64,000 bases of DNA. Source: Sphingobacterium sp. SYP-B4668 (GTDB lineage Bacteria > Bacteroidota > Bacteroidia > Sphingobacteriales > Sphingobacteriaceae). Shown here piece by piece: positions 50,787 to 61,053 of the stretch; the stretch's first letter is position 1; each line of letters begins with the position of its first letter. The notes below the pieces were generated by a model. It was not told the DNA's origin and searched no databases. It was given only the letters and a program-made list of their open reading frames with translations. Where the stretch lies: contig NZ_CP115483.1 of assembly GCF_027627455.1 (NCBI RefSeq), positions 2,542,001-2,606,000 on the forward strand. Direction: 5' to 3'. A program made the position numbers and the translations under genes.

Positions 50787-52616
50787 TCAGGATTGCTCCA
50801 GCGGGATAGATACATTTATTTCAGTGCCCTTGGCATTCGAATTTATTTTAATTTCACCATTTAGATATTGAACGCGACGGCGAATGGACTTCAAGCCTAT
50901 CGTAGACCTTCCTATGTTAACTTTCTTTTCATCTAAGCCTATTCCATCATCATTGATCGTTAATAATAAGTTATCATCTTCCTCATAGATCAGAATACCT
51001 ACATGTTTAGCTTTGGCATGTTTAATAATATTGGTGATGGCCTCTTGGATAATACGGAGTAAAGCTATTCGTGTGTCCATACCAACGCCGGATAAGGTGT
51101 TGGTGTCGATATGGATATTCTTGTAGTATCTGCTATTAGGCAGAGAGTGATCGGTTAGCAACAGAATTTGTTTTTCAAAAGACTGTTCTTGTTGTTCGTC
51201 ACCGGCACTGAACCATTCATGGCTTTTGTTCCGCGCTGCTTTATAAGCATTTCCTACTTCCGTTTGGAGCATATTTAATTTCTTTTTCAGGTCAACATCA
51301 GCGGTATCCATCATTAGTAGTTCCACTTGATATCTGATGGCGGCAAGAGACGATGAAAGGCCGTCATGAAGATCTTGTCCAAGCCGTTGTTGCTCCTCCT
51401 TTACCGCTTTGTGTTTAGCCTCTTCCATAGTCATGATTTGCATATCTGCAACGTCGTTGAGCGCCTCTATCTGAGCTTTCGCCTTTCTGTCCCGACGGAG
51501 CATGATTAGATAGATGGTCAGTACGATCATCGCTGCCGAGATCGAAATAATCAGCAACCATAGGGCTCGTTGCGCATTTTTTTCACTTAACAGCTTATTT
51601 TGGTCCTGTACAGCATTGTATTCGACATAATCCTTGATAAACTCTTTTGATTTTTCCCAATCTGCCGTAATCGACTTATCTAGGTCGGAATAGACATTGA
51701 TGATTTCGTCTTTATCTCCTAATTGTTTTGCAACTTCTAAAGCACTATGTAAAATGTAAATTTCTAACGAGCTGTCTCCACCCTGTTTTGCCACTTCATA
51801 AGCCTGATAAAGATACGCAAGCGCTTTTTTAGGGTCGTTTTCGTAAATTCCTGTCAGGAGAAAGAGTGCGTTGATCATCAGGTCTGTGTTGCCCGTACGT
51901 CTTGCCTCCAGTAACGACTGTCTTGTAAGCGGTAAAACCTCCTGTAATTGACCTTTTGAAAACAACAAATCGCAGTACCATAATTGATTGTAAATCAGCA
52001 TTTCTTCATTTTTGTAGCGACGTGCAATCTCTGTGGATTTGTCCATGTAGTATTGGACGCTATCTTGGGGAAGGTCCGCGTTTCGGAGGCAATAATGTGC
52101 ATATACCTTGGACATGATACTATCTTTTTTCAGTGTTTCCCCCATTTGGATAGTCTTTTGCAAAAGTGAAACAATCTTTTTCCTATCGGAGACATCTTTG
52201 TTCAAAACACTGCCCATATCCAGGTGTACCTGAATGATTTTTTCGGTATCATGAAGTTCTTCATACTGAGATAATACTTTTCCAAGCAACTCCAATGATT
52301 CTGCATATAGCCCCCTTTTATAAAAAGCAAAGGCAATAGAATGGCTTGCTTCCGTTTGTCCCCTTTCGTAATGTATATTGGCAGCCATAGCTTTGGCCTT
52401 AACCCCATAATAAAAGCAGCTATCTGCATTTCTGACCCGGTAAAGTACGCCCAGTTTGTTTAAACTGTTGATCAGGGCGACACTGTCTTTGATTAAAGGT
52501 AGGCCTTCTAATTCCTGCTCGATCTGCCGGATTTGACCTTGTAAGGAGTTGTTACAAACACCAACTAAGAGAATTAGGGACAAACATCCTTTTAATAATA
52601 AGCAGCGCATAATCAA
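50787..52616 (-). CDS. sensor histidine kinase (HisKA_3 type) with TPR sensor
   Basis: A 609-residue kinase with a signal-like N-terminus, TPR-like repeats over about 40-310 and one membrane helix near 352-374 (LLIISISAAMIVLTIYLIML). The phospho-acceptor is H417 in GQDLHDGLSSSLAAIRYQ. The ATPase domain (about 510-605) has IIQEAITNIIKHAKA and NDDGIGLD. It resembles NarX/DegS-type kinases that pair with LuxR-type regulators. No regulator gene adjoins it, so its partner must be elsewhere. It is transcribed alone. Confidence 0.9.
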   Translation of the reverse strand: MIMRCLLLKGCLSLILLVGVCNNSLQGQIRQIEQELEGLPLIKDSVALINSLNKLGVLYRVRNADSCFYYGVKAKAMAANIHYERGQTEASHSIAFAFYKRGLYAESLELLGKVLSQYEELHDTEKIIQVHLDMGSVLNKDVSDRKKIVSLLQKTIQMGETLKKDSIMSKVYAHYCLRNADLPQDSVQYYMDKSTEIARRYKNEEMLIYNQLWYCDLLFSKGQLQEVLPLTRQSLLEARRTGNTDLMINALFLLTGIYENDPKKALAYLYQAYEVAKQGGDSSLEIYILHSALEVAKQLGDKDEIINVYSDLDKSITADWEKSKEFIKDYVEYNAVQDQNKLLSEKNAQRALWLLIISISAAMIVLTIYLIMLRRDRKAKAQIEALNDVADMQIMTMEEAKHKAVKEEQQRLGQDLHDGLSSSLAAIRYQVELLMMDTADVDLKKKLNMLQTEVGNAYKAARNKSHEWFSAGDEQQEQSFEKQILLLTDHSLPNSRYYKNIHIDTNTLSGVGMDTRIALLRIIQEAITNIIKHAKAKHVGILIYEEDDNLLLTINDDGIGLDEKKVNIGRSTIGLKSIRRRVQYLNGEIKINSNAKGTEINVSIPLEQS

Positions 52617-52806
52617 TTAGAACAGTAAATAGCAAAAAGAAAAAGTAAAGAAATACAGGAGTTACTCATCGATGAAGTTTGTAAAAATTTGAAAAATAGT
52701 ATTAGATTAATTTATGCCCGAGGGACAATATTTTTGAATCAGCTAGTCATATCGCACGTCATTTTCAGCTCACATTGTTACTAAGAAGGATGGACTAAGA
52801 GAGCCA

Positions 52807-53709
52807 TTATTGCATAAAATTGAATGAAGAGTTAACAGTTAGGGTCATGTCTCCAAATTCTAATTTTCTTTCTTCATTTACGCCCGATTTGTCTGAATTA
52901 AGATATCCTGTTTTATAGTATTTAAAAATCAATCCAAATTCATTGTCAAGAATTTTGAACCTCTTGTCTTCCTGTATATAGGTAAGTTGCATATAAAAGC
53001 CGTCCTTACCCGTTAGGACTTCAAAAGTTGGGATGAAAATGGGCACAGCGCTTCGGAAAGTTACATGTGTAGCGCCTAATTTCAATGATTTAAGAGTTTG
53101 GGTTTCAAAGAGAGGTTTAGCTCCATTATCAGCATCCTGTCTCGATCTGTACAGCGAAATAACTGCTTCAAATTCCTTATCCCGGTTGAAGTCATAAGTA
53201 AGAAAAGGACTATGAAGCTTTAGTGTATCGATAGAAATAGCTTCCACCTGCTTTAGGTCAGTAAATTCTATAATTTTAGACGCCGAATCTAATGCCAATT
53301 TTGTCGTTTCACTGTCCTTTTTAGATTTAAAAACGTATTGGGTAAGACGGTATTTACCAATACTACGACTGACAATGTTGATATCCGAGGTAGAGTCTGT
53401 TTTAACTATTTTTTGTTTATCCAGATCAAATAGTACCCATCTCAAAAATAGCGCATTTTGCTGGTTATGCTTTGTCCTATTCTTTATTTTGCTCTTGAAA
53501 TTTGCACCTTCATAGTAGTCGTATTTGATATTAACCGGCATAGTAGCGACATCTATCGGTACTATCAAAATAGAATCTGGGAGTTCTTTGCCCTGTGGAT
53601 TGACATATACAAATCCAGCTTTCGATATTTCAATTTGATCGTTAGGTGTAGTTTCTTTTTTACAACCTAGCAATACAAGAGCGAGCATTACGAACAGAAG
53701 ATAGCGCAT
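52807..53709 (-). CDS. lipoprotein of unknown function
   Basis: A 300-residue lipoprotein (LVLLGC, cysteine 16). The mature part is strand-rich with evenly spaced aromatic residues, and no family is recognised. It is 190 bases upstream of the TPR kinase on the same strand and could be its sensory partner. The remote promoter was not identified. Confidence 0.6.
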   Translation of the reverse strand: MRYLLFVMLALVLLGCKKETTPNDQIEISKAGFVYVNPQGKELPDSILIVPIDVATMPVNIKYDYYEGANFKSKIKNRTKHNQQNALFLRWVLFDLDKQKIVKTDSTSDINIVSRSIGKYRLTQYVFKSKKDSETTKLALDSASKIIEFTDLKQVEAISIDTLKLHSPFLTYDFNRDKEFEAVISLYRSRQDADNGAKPLFETQTLKSLKLGATHVTFRSAVPIFIPTFEVLTGKDGFYMQLTYIQEDKRFKILDNEFGLIFKYYKTGYLNSDKSGVNEERKLEFGDMTLTVNSSFNFMQ

Positions 53710-53820
53710 AATAAAGTAATCAGCTTATTTGAATATCTAAATTTAATAATTAAAAAGGACAAATTTTAGATATAGCCAATTATATCCGAGTGTTTCATTG
53801 TCAACCTTTATTGTTCCTCT

Positions 53821-53905
53821 ACTTGTCGGCACATATTAGAGAGAAGTGTCTACCTGCGGTGGTTATTCAACATGATGGAATAGGTGCCGGTGAGTTTGGA
53901 GAATA
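53821..53905 (+). pseudogene. 85-base remnant related to the 32566-32862 pseudogene
   Basis: This stretch aligns without gaps to 32639-32723 at about 85% identity. In the same reading frame it encodes IREKCLPAVVIQHDGIGAGE followed by a sense codon where the other copy has TAA. Both ends have decayed: a TGA follows a few codons on, and there is no start upstream. It is the only recognisable content of the 53710-54089 gap, apart from a short downstream open frame ending at 54030. Confidence 0.4.
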
Positions 53906-54089
53906 CTCAGCCATTTGTTGATTTCCGGATTAGTCTCATAGACATATTGGATACCATGACCTTCGCCTTTGAGTCAATGGAAGGTGATATTCCCAATTTG
54001 CCCATTTATATAATTTTTTTTACCAATTAAGCTTGGATTATGAAGAACAATCATTAATCACTATATTAGTCGCCACACTAATCCAAACT

Positions 54090-54626
54090 ATGCCTGACCA
54101 AACCTTAATTTCGATTACGGATTTTGATGATGTATATGAGAAATGGAATAAAAAGGTTTATCAATACGCGTTGAGCAAAACTTCTTCGTCTTACATTGCG
54201 GAGGAAACGGTCCAACGGGTATTCATCAAACTTTGGGATAACCTTTTTCATAAGAAAGTAGCTATCGAAATAGAGTCTCAGCTATTTTGCATAGCCCGTA
54301 CTACATTATTGGATATCGTGAAAGAGGAGCGGAAGCGAAAAATGGTTTTGGAAACGCAATACATACAGGTAGATGTACCGACTCCGTCAGAGTTATATCG
54401 ACTGAAAGAGATCAGCGTACATTTCGAGCGGGCAGTGCAACGGATGCCCGCATCTAGAAGGAGGGTATTCCTACTAAGTCGACTGGAGAATCTCAGCTAT
54501 AAAGAAATTGCAGATCGATTAGCCATCTCCCCCAAGACAGTGGAAAATCATATTGCTTTGGCATTGAGGGCGTTAAAGAAGACTCTTTTCCTTTTTATCA
54601 GCTATATAATATTTTTTTTAAAATAA
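54090..54626 (+). CDS. ECF-type RNA polymerase sigma factor
   Basis: The ATG at 54090 is preferred to the TTG at 54033, which would add an unusual leader. The 178-residue protein has region 2 (about 15-75, ALSKTSSSYIAEETVQRVFI) and region 4 (about 110-165, RRRVFLLSRLENLSYKEIAD, then LAISPKTVENHIALAL). It is the sigma-70 FecI-like type found with FecR and SusC/D. The FecR gene starts 39 bases downstream. It should direct transcription of the SusC/D pair in response to a surface signal. Confidence 0.93.
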   Translation: MPDQTLISITDFDDVYEKWNKKVYQYALSKTSSSYIAEETVQRVFIKLWDNLFHKKVAIEIESQLFCIARTTLLDIVKEERKRKMVLETQYIQVDVPTPSELYRLKEISVHFERAVQRMPASRRRVFLLSRLENLSYKEIADRLAISPKTVENHIALALRALKKTLFLFISYIIFFLK

Positions 54627-54665
54627 TTTTGGGGGTAAGCGACCTTTCCGCAGTATTCTTAATGT

Positions 54666-55697
54666 ATGAAGATTACTACGGATTTAATCAATCGCTATCT
54701 AAATAATCAGTGTTCTGCCGAAGAAGCAGAGTATCTTGAGGATTATATTCAATATTTAGGGACCTCACTCGATCAGGTATTGCCTCGAGAAGAATGGGAT
54801 TCGACAGGAGCGGACTTAAATTATGAGGGGCAAGATAAAATCCGGGCGAAGGTACTGGTCGCTATACAACAAAAAAAGAAATCTGCATTTAGAAAGAGAT
54901 TGATATTGTCCCTCTCCAAGGCCGCATCAATCCTTGTTTTCTTAATCGGATCTTATCTAGGGATGAGTCCATTCCGAGATACCTTGCCATTGGATCGAGT
55001 TAAATCGACTGATGTTGCTGTCCCGATTCCCGTAGCTAGCAATCTTTACTATATTAATTCTGGCAATGAAAACATGGTGTTGACCGCCAGTGACGGCTCC
55101 ATTATCACCTTGTATCCTAAATCGGAAATCAAATATGCTGAAGATTTCAGCCATTTGGATGAAAGGATTTTGTATCTCAAGGGAAAGGCCAAGTTTGAAG
55201 TTGCGAAAGATAAAAATAAGCCCTTTCGTGTACATTCAACCAGTGTGACCACCACTGCTTTAGGAACGATATTCATTGTTGATGAATTGAAGTCTACGCA
55301 AACACAAATCAAATTATTGGAAGGTAAAATAGAAGTTAAAGCAGAAGACTTGAACAAGACCAAGACGCTAGTCCGCACTTATCAACCCAATGAAGAAATC
55401 ACGCTAGACCATAACGATCTACGGATACTCGAAGAAGTAAAAGCACGTACGGTCGGTATGGATCGTGGGGGCTATTTTCTCCAAAATACTGATGCTATCC
55501 AATTCAAGAATATCGCCTTAGAAGATGTACTGAATATCTTGATGCAAAACTATGACATCAAGTTGCACTACGACAAGGGCAAAATCAAAGACAAATACTA
55601 CAGCGGCACCTTCCGAAACAAAGGCCATGTCTATCAGGAAATTATTAAAGAACTCAATTACTTGCACCATGCGGATATAAACTATACCAATCCATAA
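54666..55697 (+). CDS. FecR-family anti-sigma factor
   Basis: A 343-residue membrane-anchored anti-sigma factor. Residues 1-75 are the cytoplasmic sigma-binding part. One membrane helix is near 80-100 (ILSLSKAASILVFLIGSYLG). The FecR domain lies at about 130-230 (GSIITLYPKSEIKYAEDF, GKAKFEVAKDKNKPF). A C-terminal DUF4974-like module follows (ALEDVLNILMQNYDIKLHYD). It senses the SusC receptor state through the periplasm and releases the sigma factor. SusC starts 30 bases downstream. Confidence 0.93.
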   Translation: MKITTDLINRYLNNQCSAEEAEYLEDYIQYLGTSLDQVLPREEWDSTGADLNYEGQDKIRAKVLVAIQQKKKSAFRKRLILSLSKAASILVFLIGSYLGMSPFRDTLPLDRVKSTDVAVPIPVASNLYYINSGNENMVLTASDGSIITLYPKSEIKYAEDFSHLDERILYLKGKAKFEVAKDKNKPFRVHSTSVTTTALGTIFIVDELKSTQTQIKLLEGKIEVKAEDLNKTKTLVRTYQPNEEITLDHNDLRILEEVKARTVGMDRGGYFLQNTDAIQFKNIALEDVLNILMQNYDIKLHYDKGKIKDKYYSGTFRNKGHVYQEIIKELNYLHHADINYTNP

Positions 55698-55727
55698 TAC
55701 TAAACAATAAACAAAAAAACAAAAATT

Positions 55728-58700
55728 ATGAACATCTTTTCTTCTAAGAAGCATCAACTACTGGCGATGCTGCTATTGAGATTTAAGAGTCCAGGGCGCA
55801 CTATGCCTCTGCGGCTAGGGATGCTGGGGCTACTCAGTATGAGTTATCATGTTGGATTAGCACAGTCGACAGCCTCCGTGAATGGAGTAGTACGGGACTC
55901 CGAAAACAACCCCATTACGGGGGCAACAGTCACTATAGAAAGTCCCACGACAAAATACAAGCAGGTCAATACGACAAATACAGAGGGGATATTCTCATTT
56001 GACCGCATTCCCGAAGGGCAGGGCTATGTGATCACGGTGAGCTATTTGGGATTCAAGACCAAGACACTTAGCAACTACAATATTGATTCGAAAGACAAAG
56101 TGGCCATTACCGTTGCTCTGGAACAGGAGCAAGAAAGCCTGGAAGAAGTGGTAGTAGTGGGATATGGAAAGCAACGAAAAGCAAATATTACAGGATCTGT
56201 CGCGTCAGTGAATGCCGAGCAACTGAAGAATATCGCGCCTTCTAATCTCTCGAATACCTTAGCCGGACGTGCGGCGGGTATCAATGTGACCAATACATCA
56301 GGTATGGCCGGAGCATCTTCAAGTCTACGGATTCGTGGTAGTTTTGCCGAACCTTTGTATGTCATCGATGGTATCGTGCGGGATAAGGCAGCGTTTGATG
56401 CATTGGAAGCCAATGAGGTGGATCAGATGAGCTTCTTGAAAGATGCAGCTACGGCTGCCGTATACGGCACACGTGCAGGTAATGGTGTTGTGGTGGTAAC
56501 AACCAAGAAAGGCACGGCCCAAGAACCCGTTTTCAATGTACAAAGTAACTACAGCTTTGGGGCTCCGACACAGACGCTCTTGGCAGATATCACCACAGCG
56601 GCAGACGAATTGACCTATCAAAATAGGGTTTCTCAATTCTTATGGGAAAATGGACCGCGCACGCAACCTTGGGTAGCTCCTAATGGCCAAACTGAATTTG
56701 ATTATTTTAAAGATAAAGACTATAGTGTCAATGATGTCATCTGGAGAAATCCATTCAGCCATAGACAATCTATCTCTGTATCCGGTGGTGGTGATCGCAT
56801 CACGTACTACAATTTGGTCAGTTACCGTAAAGAGAATGGATCATATAAATCCTTGGAACACGAAAAGTTCAATTTGAGAAGTAATGTTAGCGCTAAGATA
56901 ACGGATGATTTTACGATAGATGTAAATATATCTGCCAACCAGATTAACTCCAAGCGTTTTTATTGGCCATTCAGCACCTCTTCCAACGATGATGATTTTG
57001 ATGTGTCCGATTTTTACCGTGTGACCTTTAACTGGCCTAAGATGTATCCGTTCTATCTGAACAAAGATGGGTCACCTAGCAATACCCCGACAGACTATCC
57101 TGTCCAAACCCCAATGGGGAGTTGGCAGGCATGGAATGTCATCGATCAGGTCGTGGGGAATCGGTACATCGACCGGAAGGTTCGACAGGTAAATCCGATC
57201 ATGACTTTGGACTACAAGCTAGACAAACTAATCGAAGGTCTCTCGACAAAGGTCGTGGGGAGTTACCTTGCTGAAGATTACATGCGAAAGCGGTTTATGA
57301 CCTTCCAAAAGAATTATACTTTTACTTCCTTGAACCCGGATGGAAATAGGTTCATACCAGCCCCACCTTCGGAGGATAAAATCAATATTTTCACGTTCAG
57401 TCAAGCCCAACCATTCATGGACTATGCTCCACAACGCGAATGGGAATACCAGGTTAACTGGTTCTTGAACTACAATAGGAGGTTCAATAAGCACGCAATT
57501 GATGCGTTGGTTGTCTACGAACAGTTTAAAGCAGGTGGTACATATGTGACTTCACGTGCAGAGAATCCTATTGTCAGCATCGATCAAATGTTTATCTACC
57601 CGACCGATAGGACGTTCAGGTCGACAGATGCCTACGAAAGTATCAATTCTCGAAGAGGTTTCATTGGACGTGCAAACTATAATTATGCAGATAAGTATAT
57701 TGCCGAATTTTCATTCAGATATGACGGCTCTCCGTTATTTCCAGGGGATAAACGTTGGGGCTTTTTTCCATCCATGTCTGCTGCGTGGCGAGTATCTGAG
57801 GAGCAGTTTTTCTCCACGATCAAAAATACGTTTAGTGACTTGAAACTACGGGCTTCATACGGTACTACAGGTAATGATTTGAATGTCGCTGCCGAGCGGA
57901 TAGGACAATTTCTTTATCAAGAGAAATATAGACCCTCTGGTGGCTATATGTTTGGGGATCGATATTACAATGGTATCGCGTATGGCGCCACACCCACCCA
58001 AAATTTGACTTGGACAACATCCAGAAGTATCAATATAGGTGTAGATTTCGGTCTGCTCAACAATAAGTTGAGCGGTACGTTGGATGTATTCAGTCGTAAG
58101 GAGACGGATATTTTGGGCCCACGGTCGTTAAAAGTGCCCGACAACTACGGCCGAGAATTAGCTCCTGAAAATTATGCTGCAAGAAGCTACAAAGGTGGTG
58201 AGCTGTCCCTTAATTGGAATGATCGAGTAGGTGAGGTGTCTTATGGACTTACTGCAAACATGGGCTATGCTAAGGATCGATGGGATGTGTATGATGAGGA
58301 GCCTGCATTTGCTGTAGGGGGCACGCGAAATTTTGAATCACGTGTGGGCCGACCCGAAAATCGTATCGTAGGGCTGGAGGCCATTGACCTGGTACGGACG
58401 CAAGAGCAGCTCGATGCGTTGAAGAACCAAGGATTCAAGAGCTATGGACGTGATCCTTACCTAGGTATGATTTTGTATAAGGATATCCGTGGTGCAAATT
58501 ATTCGAATACCCCAGACGGCAAGATTGATGACAACGATATGATGTTACTTTCGGAAGATAATACACCTAGGATCAATTACGGCTTTGGTTTAAATGCCAG
58601 TTGGAAAGGACTTTCTGTCTCTGCCTTACTCCAAGGGGTAATGGCCTATGATAGGGTTATCAGTAATCAAGAGGGGGGTGGTATACGTCAACATGGAGGT

Positions 58701-59051
58701 ACCTTTCGACCCTATTATCCAATCTGGGCAGGAGATGTTTGGACGCCGGAGAATCCCAATGCTGACTACCCGAGAGTGGTCGGTTCTAATTGGCAAGAGT
58801 CAGGAACTGGAGCTTCGAGTTTCTGGATCCGTAATGGTGCCTATTTACGCCTAAGAGATTTGAATATTTCCTACAGTCTACCCCAATCCGTTACAAATGC
58901 GATGAAAATCAAAAATGTGAATGTGTTTTTTAATGGAACCAATCTATTTGTATTCTCTCCCATGACGGAGTTTCATGATCCGGAGCAAAAGATGTACGAT
59001 TCCTATCCTGTCATGAAGACATTCACATTGGGTCTGGATGTTAAATTTTAA
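55728..59051 (+). CDS. SusC-family TonB-dependent receptor, sigma-regulated
   Basis: An 1107-residue SusC. A long N-terminus with a late signal-like segment (LGMLGLLSMSYHVGLAQ) precedes a carboxypeptidase-like domain at about 48-125. The ESLEEVVVVGYGKQRKANIT segment, the plug (VYGTRAGNGVVVVTTKKG signature) and a barrel ending FTLGLDVKF follow. It is encoded behind its own ECF/FecR pair, the arrangement used for trans-envelope signalling. No glycoside hydrolase lies in the unit, so the glycan cannot be inferred from context. Confidence 0.95.
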   Translation: MNIFSSKKHQLLAMLLLRFKSPGRTMPLRLGMLGLLSMSYHVGLAQSTASVNGVVRDSENNPITGATVTIESPTTKYKQVNTTNTEGIFSFDRIPEGQGYVITVSYLGFKTKTLSNYNIDSKDKVAITVALEQEQESLEEVVVVGYGKQRKANITGSVASVNAEQLKNIAPSNLSNTLAGRAAGINVTNTSGMAGASSSLRIRGSFAEPLYVIDGIVRDKAAFDALEANEVDQMSFLKDAATAAVYGTRAGNGVVVVTTKKGTAQEPVFNVQSNYSFGAPTQTLLADITTAADELTYQNRVSQFLWENGPRTQPWVAPNGQTEFDYFKDKDYSVNDVIWRNPFSHRQSISVSGGGDRITYYNLVSYRKENGSYKSLEHEKFNLRSNVSAKITDDFTIDVNISANQINSKRFYWPFSTSSNDDDFDVSDFYRVTFNWPKMYPFYLNKDGSPSNTPTDYPVQTPMGSWQAWNVIDQVVGNRYIDRKVRQVNPIMTLDYKLDKLIEGLSTKVVGSYLAEDYMRKRFMTFQKNYTFTSLNPDGNRFIPAPPSEDKINIFTFSQAQPFMDYAPQREWEYQVNWFLNYNRRFNKHAIDALVVYEQFKAGGTYVTSRAENPIVSIDQMFIYPTDRTFRSTDAYESINSRRGFIGRANYNYADKYIAEFSFRYDGSPLFPGDKRWGFFPSMSAAWRVSEEQFFSTIKNTFSDLKLRASYGTTGNDLNVAAERIGQFLYQEKYRPSGGYMFGDRYYNGIAYGATPTQNLTWTTSRSINIGVDFGLLNNKLSGTLDVFSRKETDILGPRSLKVPDNYGRELAPENYAARSYKGGELSLNWNDRVGEVSYGLTANMGYAKDRWDVYDEEPAFAVGGTRNFESRVGRPENRIVGLEAIDLVRTQEQLDALKNQGFKSYGRDPYLGMILYKDIRGANYSNTPDGKIDDNDMMLLSEDNTPRINYGFGLNASWKGLSVSALLQGVMAYDRVISNQEGGGIRQHGGTFRPYYPIWAGDVWTPENPNADYPRVVGSNWQESGTGASSFWIRNGAYLRLRDLNISYSLPQSVTNAMKIKNVNVFFNGTNLFVFSPMTEFHDPEQKMYDSYPVMKTFTLGLDVKF

Positions 59052-59062
59052 TCGAAAACAAC

Positions 59063-60835
59063 ATGAAAACTATATTTTATCCCCTAATTGCATTGCTACT
59101 GACGACTTGGTCCTGTAAAAATGTTTTAGATATCGATGACTTGAATTCACTAGATGAAAGCAAGGTCTGGAGTGACTCCAATTTGGTGCGGGCATATTTG
59201 ACCAACCTATACCCTTTGTTCGGCAACTGGAGTGCAGGAGCTGACAATAATTCTGAGCAATTGATTGGAATTTCGTTTCCATTAGACGCGGTGACGGTCA
59301 ACAATGCTGCATATAAATCTTGGGACTATACCACTATAAGAAGAATCAATACTGCCATTCAAAAAGTCAACGAAAGCACCATCTTATCTACTAATTTTAA
59401 GAACGCGATGGTTAGCCAAGCCCTATTCATGCGTGCTTATATGTATTTTAACATGGTGAGGCACCACGGAGGGGTACCCTATATCACCGTGCCGCAGGAT
59501 CTAGAGAAAGACGATTTGCAAACACCTCGAAATACAACTAAGGAATGCTTCGACTTGATTATTAAAGACCTCGACGAAGCCATCGCATTACTCCCCCCAA
59601 CTATTGCAAAAGGTTCTGCTGATTATGGTCGTATTGACGGTAATTTTGCGGTTGCATTTAAGGCGAAAGTGTTGTTATATAAAGCATCACCTCAGTTTAA
59701 TCCAGCCAATCCGTATGACAATGGGTACTGGACGGAAGCCTATAATGCCAGCAAAATAGCTTACGAGAGATTGAAAGCAAATGGCTACAGTTTGACAACC
59801 GATTACGCCAATATCGCCCTGTTGGAAAAAGGACCTGAGGTGGTTTTCGCGGTAGTCAATGCCTATCCAAATAAAGTAGCCGCTTGGGACAATGGTGTGC
59901 GACCTGGTTCAGAAAGTAGAGGAGCGGCAGGGGCGGTTCCGTCTTGGGATTTTGTAAAAGCATTTCCGATGAAGGATGGAAGACCTTTTTCGGATCCTGC
60001 TGGAAAATATCACAAGTCGGACGCTGAATTCCTGCAATCATATTGGGAAAACAGGGATCCTCGATTTGACAAATCTATCGTATGGAACGGAAAGATTTAT
60101 GAAGTGTCTGGAAAAACCGGAAAGCGACAATATACTTCTGTGGGTATCGCTGCTGATTTGGACAATTTTGGTGTCAATCCAAAAGCAAATACCCCATCCG
60201 AGAATTTGAATCGGTATAGTGGTTTTTTTATCTTGAAGAACTCCAAGCTATCCCTTAAGCAAACAGAGGTAGAGACCCAGTATGATGTCGATTATGTATT
60301 GATGCGATTTGCTGAAGTGATGATGAATTATGCAGAGGCAGCAAATGAAACGGGAGATTTCAACACCGCTTTAGATATTTTAAAGCAAATTCGTATGCGT
60401 GCAGGTATCGAGGCCGGCGCAGATGGTAAATATGGTATTATAGCTACAGACCGTACCCAGATGCGGGATGCGATATTAGCAGAGCGGAATATTGAGTTCT
60501 GCTTTGAAGGACATCGCTTTTGGGATTTAAGACGTTCTCGAAAATTGAATGTGTTGAACAACACGACCAAATACGGGGTGGAAGCAATCGCCATCAATAG
60601 CAATGGTAACGAAATGGATTTAGAAGAGGCTGCCGCATTGGCCAAAGCCTATCAACTGAAGGAAAATCAATTTAAATACAGCGTATTGCAGGTTCCGAAC
60701 ACCGGAAACAAGGTGAATTTGGTGCCTGATACCTATTACTTTTTCCCGATAGCACAATCGGTCATTGACAAAAATCCAAAAATCATTCAAAATAAGGACT
60801 GGGGTGGTGGTTTCGACCCCACTATACATGACTAA
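59063..60835 (+). CDS. SusD/RagB-family lipoprotein
   Basis: A 590-residue lipoprotein (TTWSC, cysteine 18), 11 bases after SusC. The SusD features are visible: an N-terminal helical core (QALFMRAYMYFNMVRHHGG), VLMRFAEVMMNYAEAANE, and ERNIEFCFEGHRFWDLRRSR near the C-terminus. It is the surface partner of SusC. A perfect hairpin lies downstream, between it and the convergent exporter operon. Confidence 0.94.
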   Translation: MKTIFYPLIALLLTTWSCKNVLDIDDLNSLDESKVWSDSNLVRAYLTNLYPLFGNWSAGADNNSEQLIGISFPLDAVTVNNAAYKSWDYTTIRRINTAIQKVNESTILSTNFKNAMVSQALFMRAYMYFNMVRHHGGVPYITVPQDLEKDDLQTPRNTTKECFDLIIKDLDEAIALLPPTIAKGSADYGRIDGNFAVAFKAKVLLYKASPQFNPANPYDNGYWTEAYNASKIAYERLKANGYSLTTDYANIALLEKGPEVVFAVVNAYPNKVAAWDNGVRPGSESRGAAGAVPSWDFVKAFPMKDGRPFSDPAGKYHKSDAEFLQSYWENRDPRFDKSIVWNGKIYEVSGKTGKRQYTSVGIAADLDNFGVNPKANTPSENLNRYSGFFILKNSKLSLKQTEVETQYDVDYVLMRFAEVMMNYAEAANETGDFNTALDILKQIRMRAGIEAGADGKYGIIATDRTQMRDAILAERNIEFCFEGHRFWDLRRSRKLNVLNNTTKYGVEAIAINSNGNEMDLEEAAALAKAYQLKENQFKYSVLQVPNTGNKVNLVPDTYYFFPIAQSVIDKNPKIIQNKDWGGGFDPTIHD

Positions 60836-60840
60836 TCCAT

Positions 60841-61044
60841 TTAGTTTGTGCACCTTGCTGAACAGCAGGTAAATATCTTGATTGTTATCTTGCACGGCGT
60901 CATTTTTCTAGAAGATGACGCCGTGTATATAACCGCCTTTATGGACGATTCTTCTGCTTCAACTCCATATCCCAACAGCACATTGTCCTTATAGAAAATA
61001 TACGTGCGCGTGACGGGTTTACCTGGATACAATATTTCGCTCAT
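60841..61044 (-). CDS. 67-residue open frame between susD and the exporter operon
   Basis: It starts 9 bases after the MFS exporter stop on the same strand. The first 43 residues have normal protein composition (TRTYIFYKDNVLLGYGVEAE). The last 20, however, are read through a perfect terminator hairpin and end in a cysteine-rich tail. It may be a real small gene, a remnant with a lost stop, or an artefact. Confidence 0.25.
   Translation of the reverse strand: MSEILYPGKPVTRTYIFYKDNVLLGYGVEAEESSIKAVIYTASSSRKMTPCKITIKIFTCCSARCTN
60894..60926. terminator. bidirectional terminator between susD and the exporter operon
   Basis: Perfect 11-base arms, CACGGCGTCAT and ATGACGCCGTG, with an 11-base loop containing TTCTAGAA. 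It is placed between two convergent transcription units. Confidence 0.65.
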
Positions 61045-61053
61045 AATAAAAGT

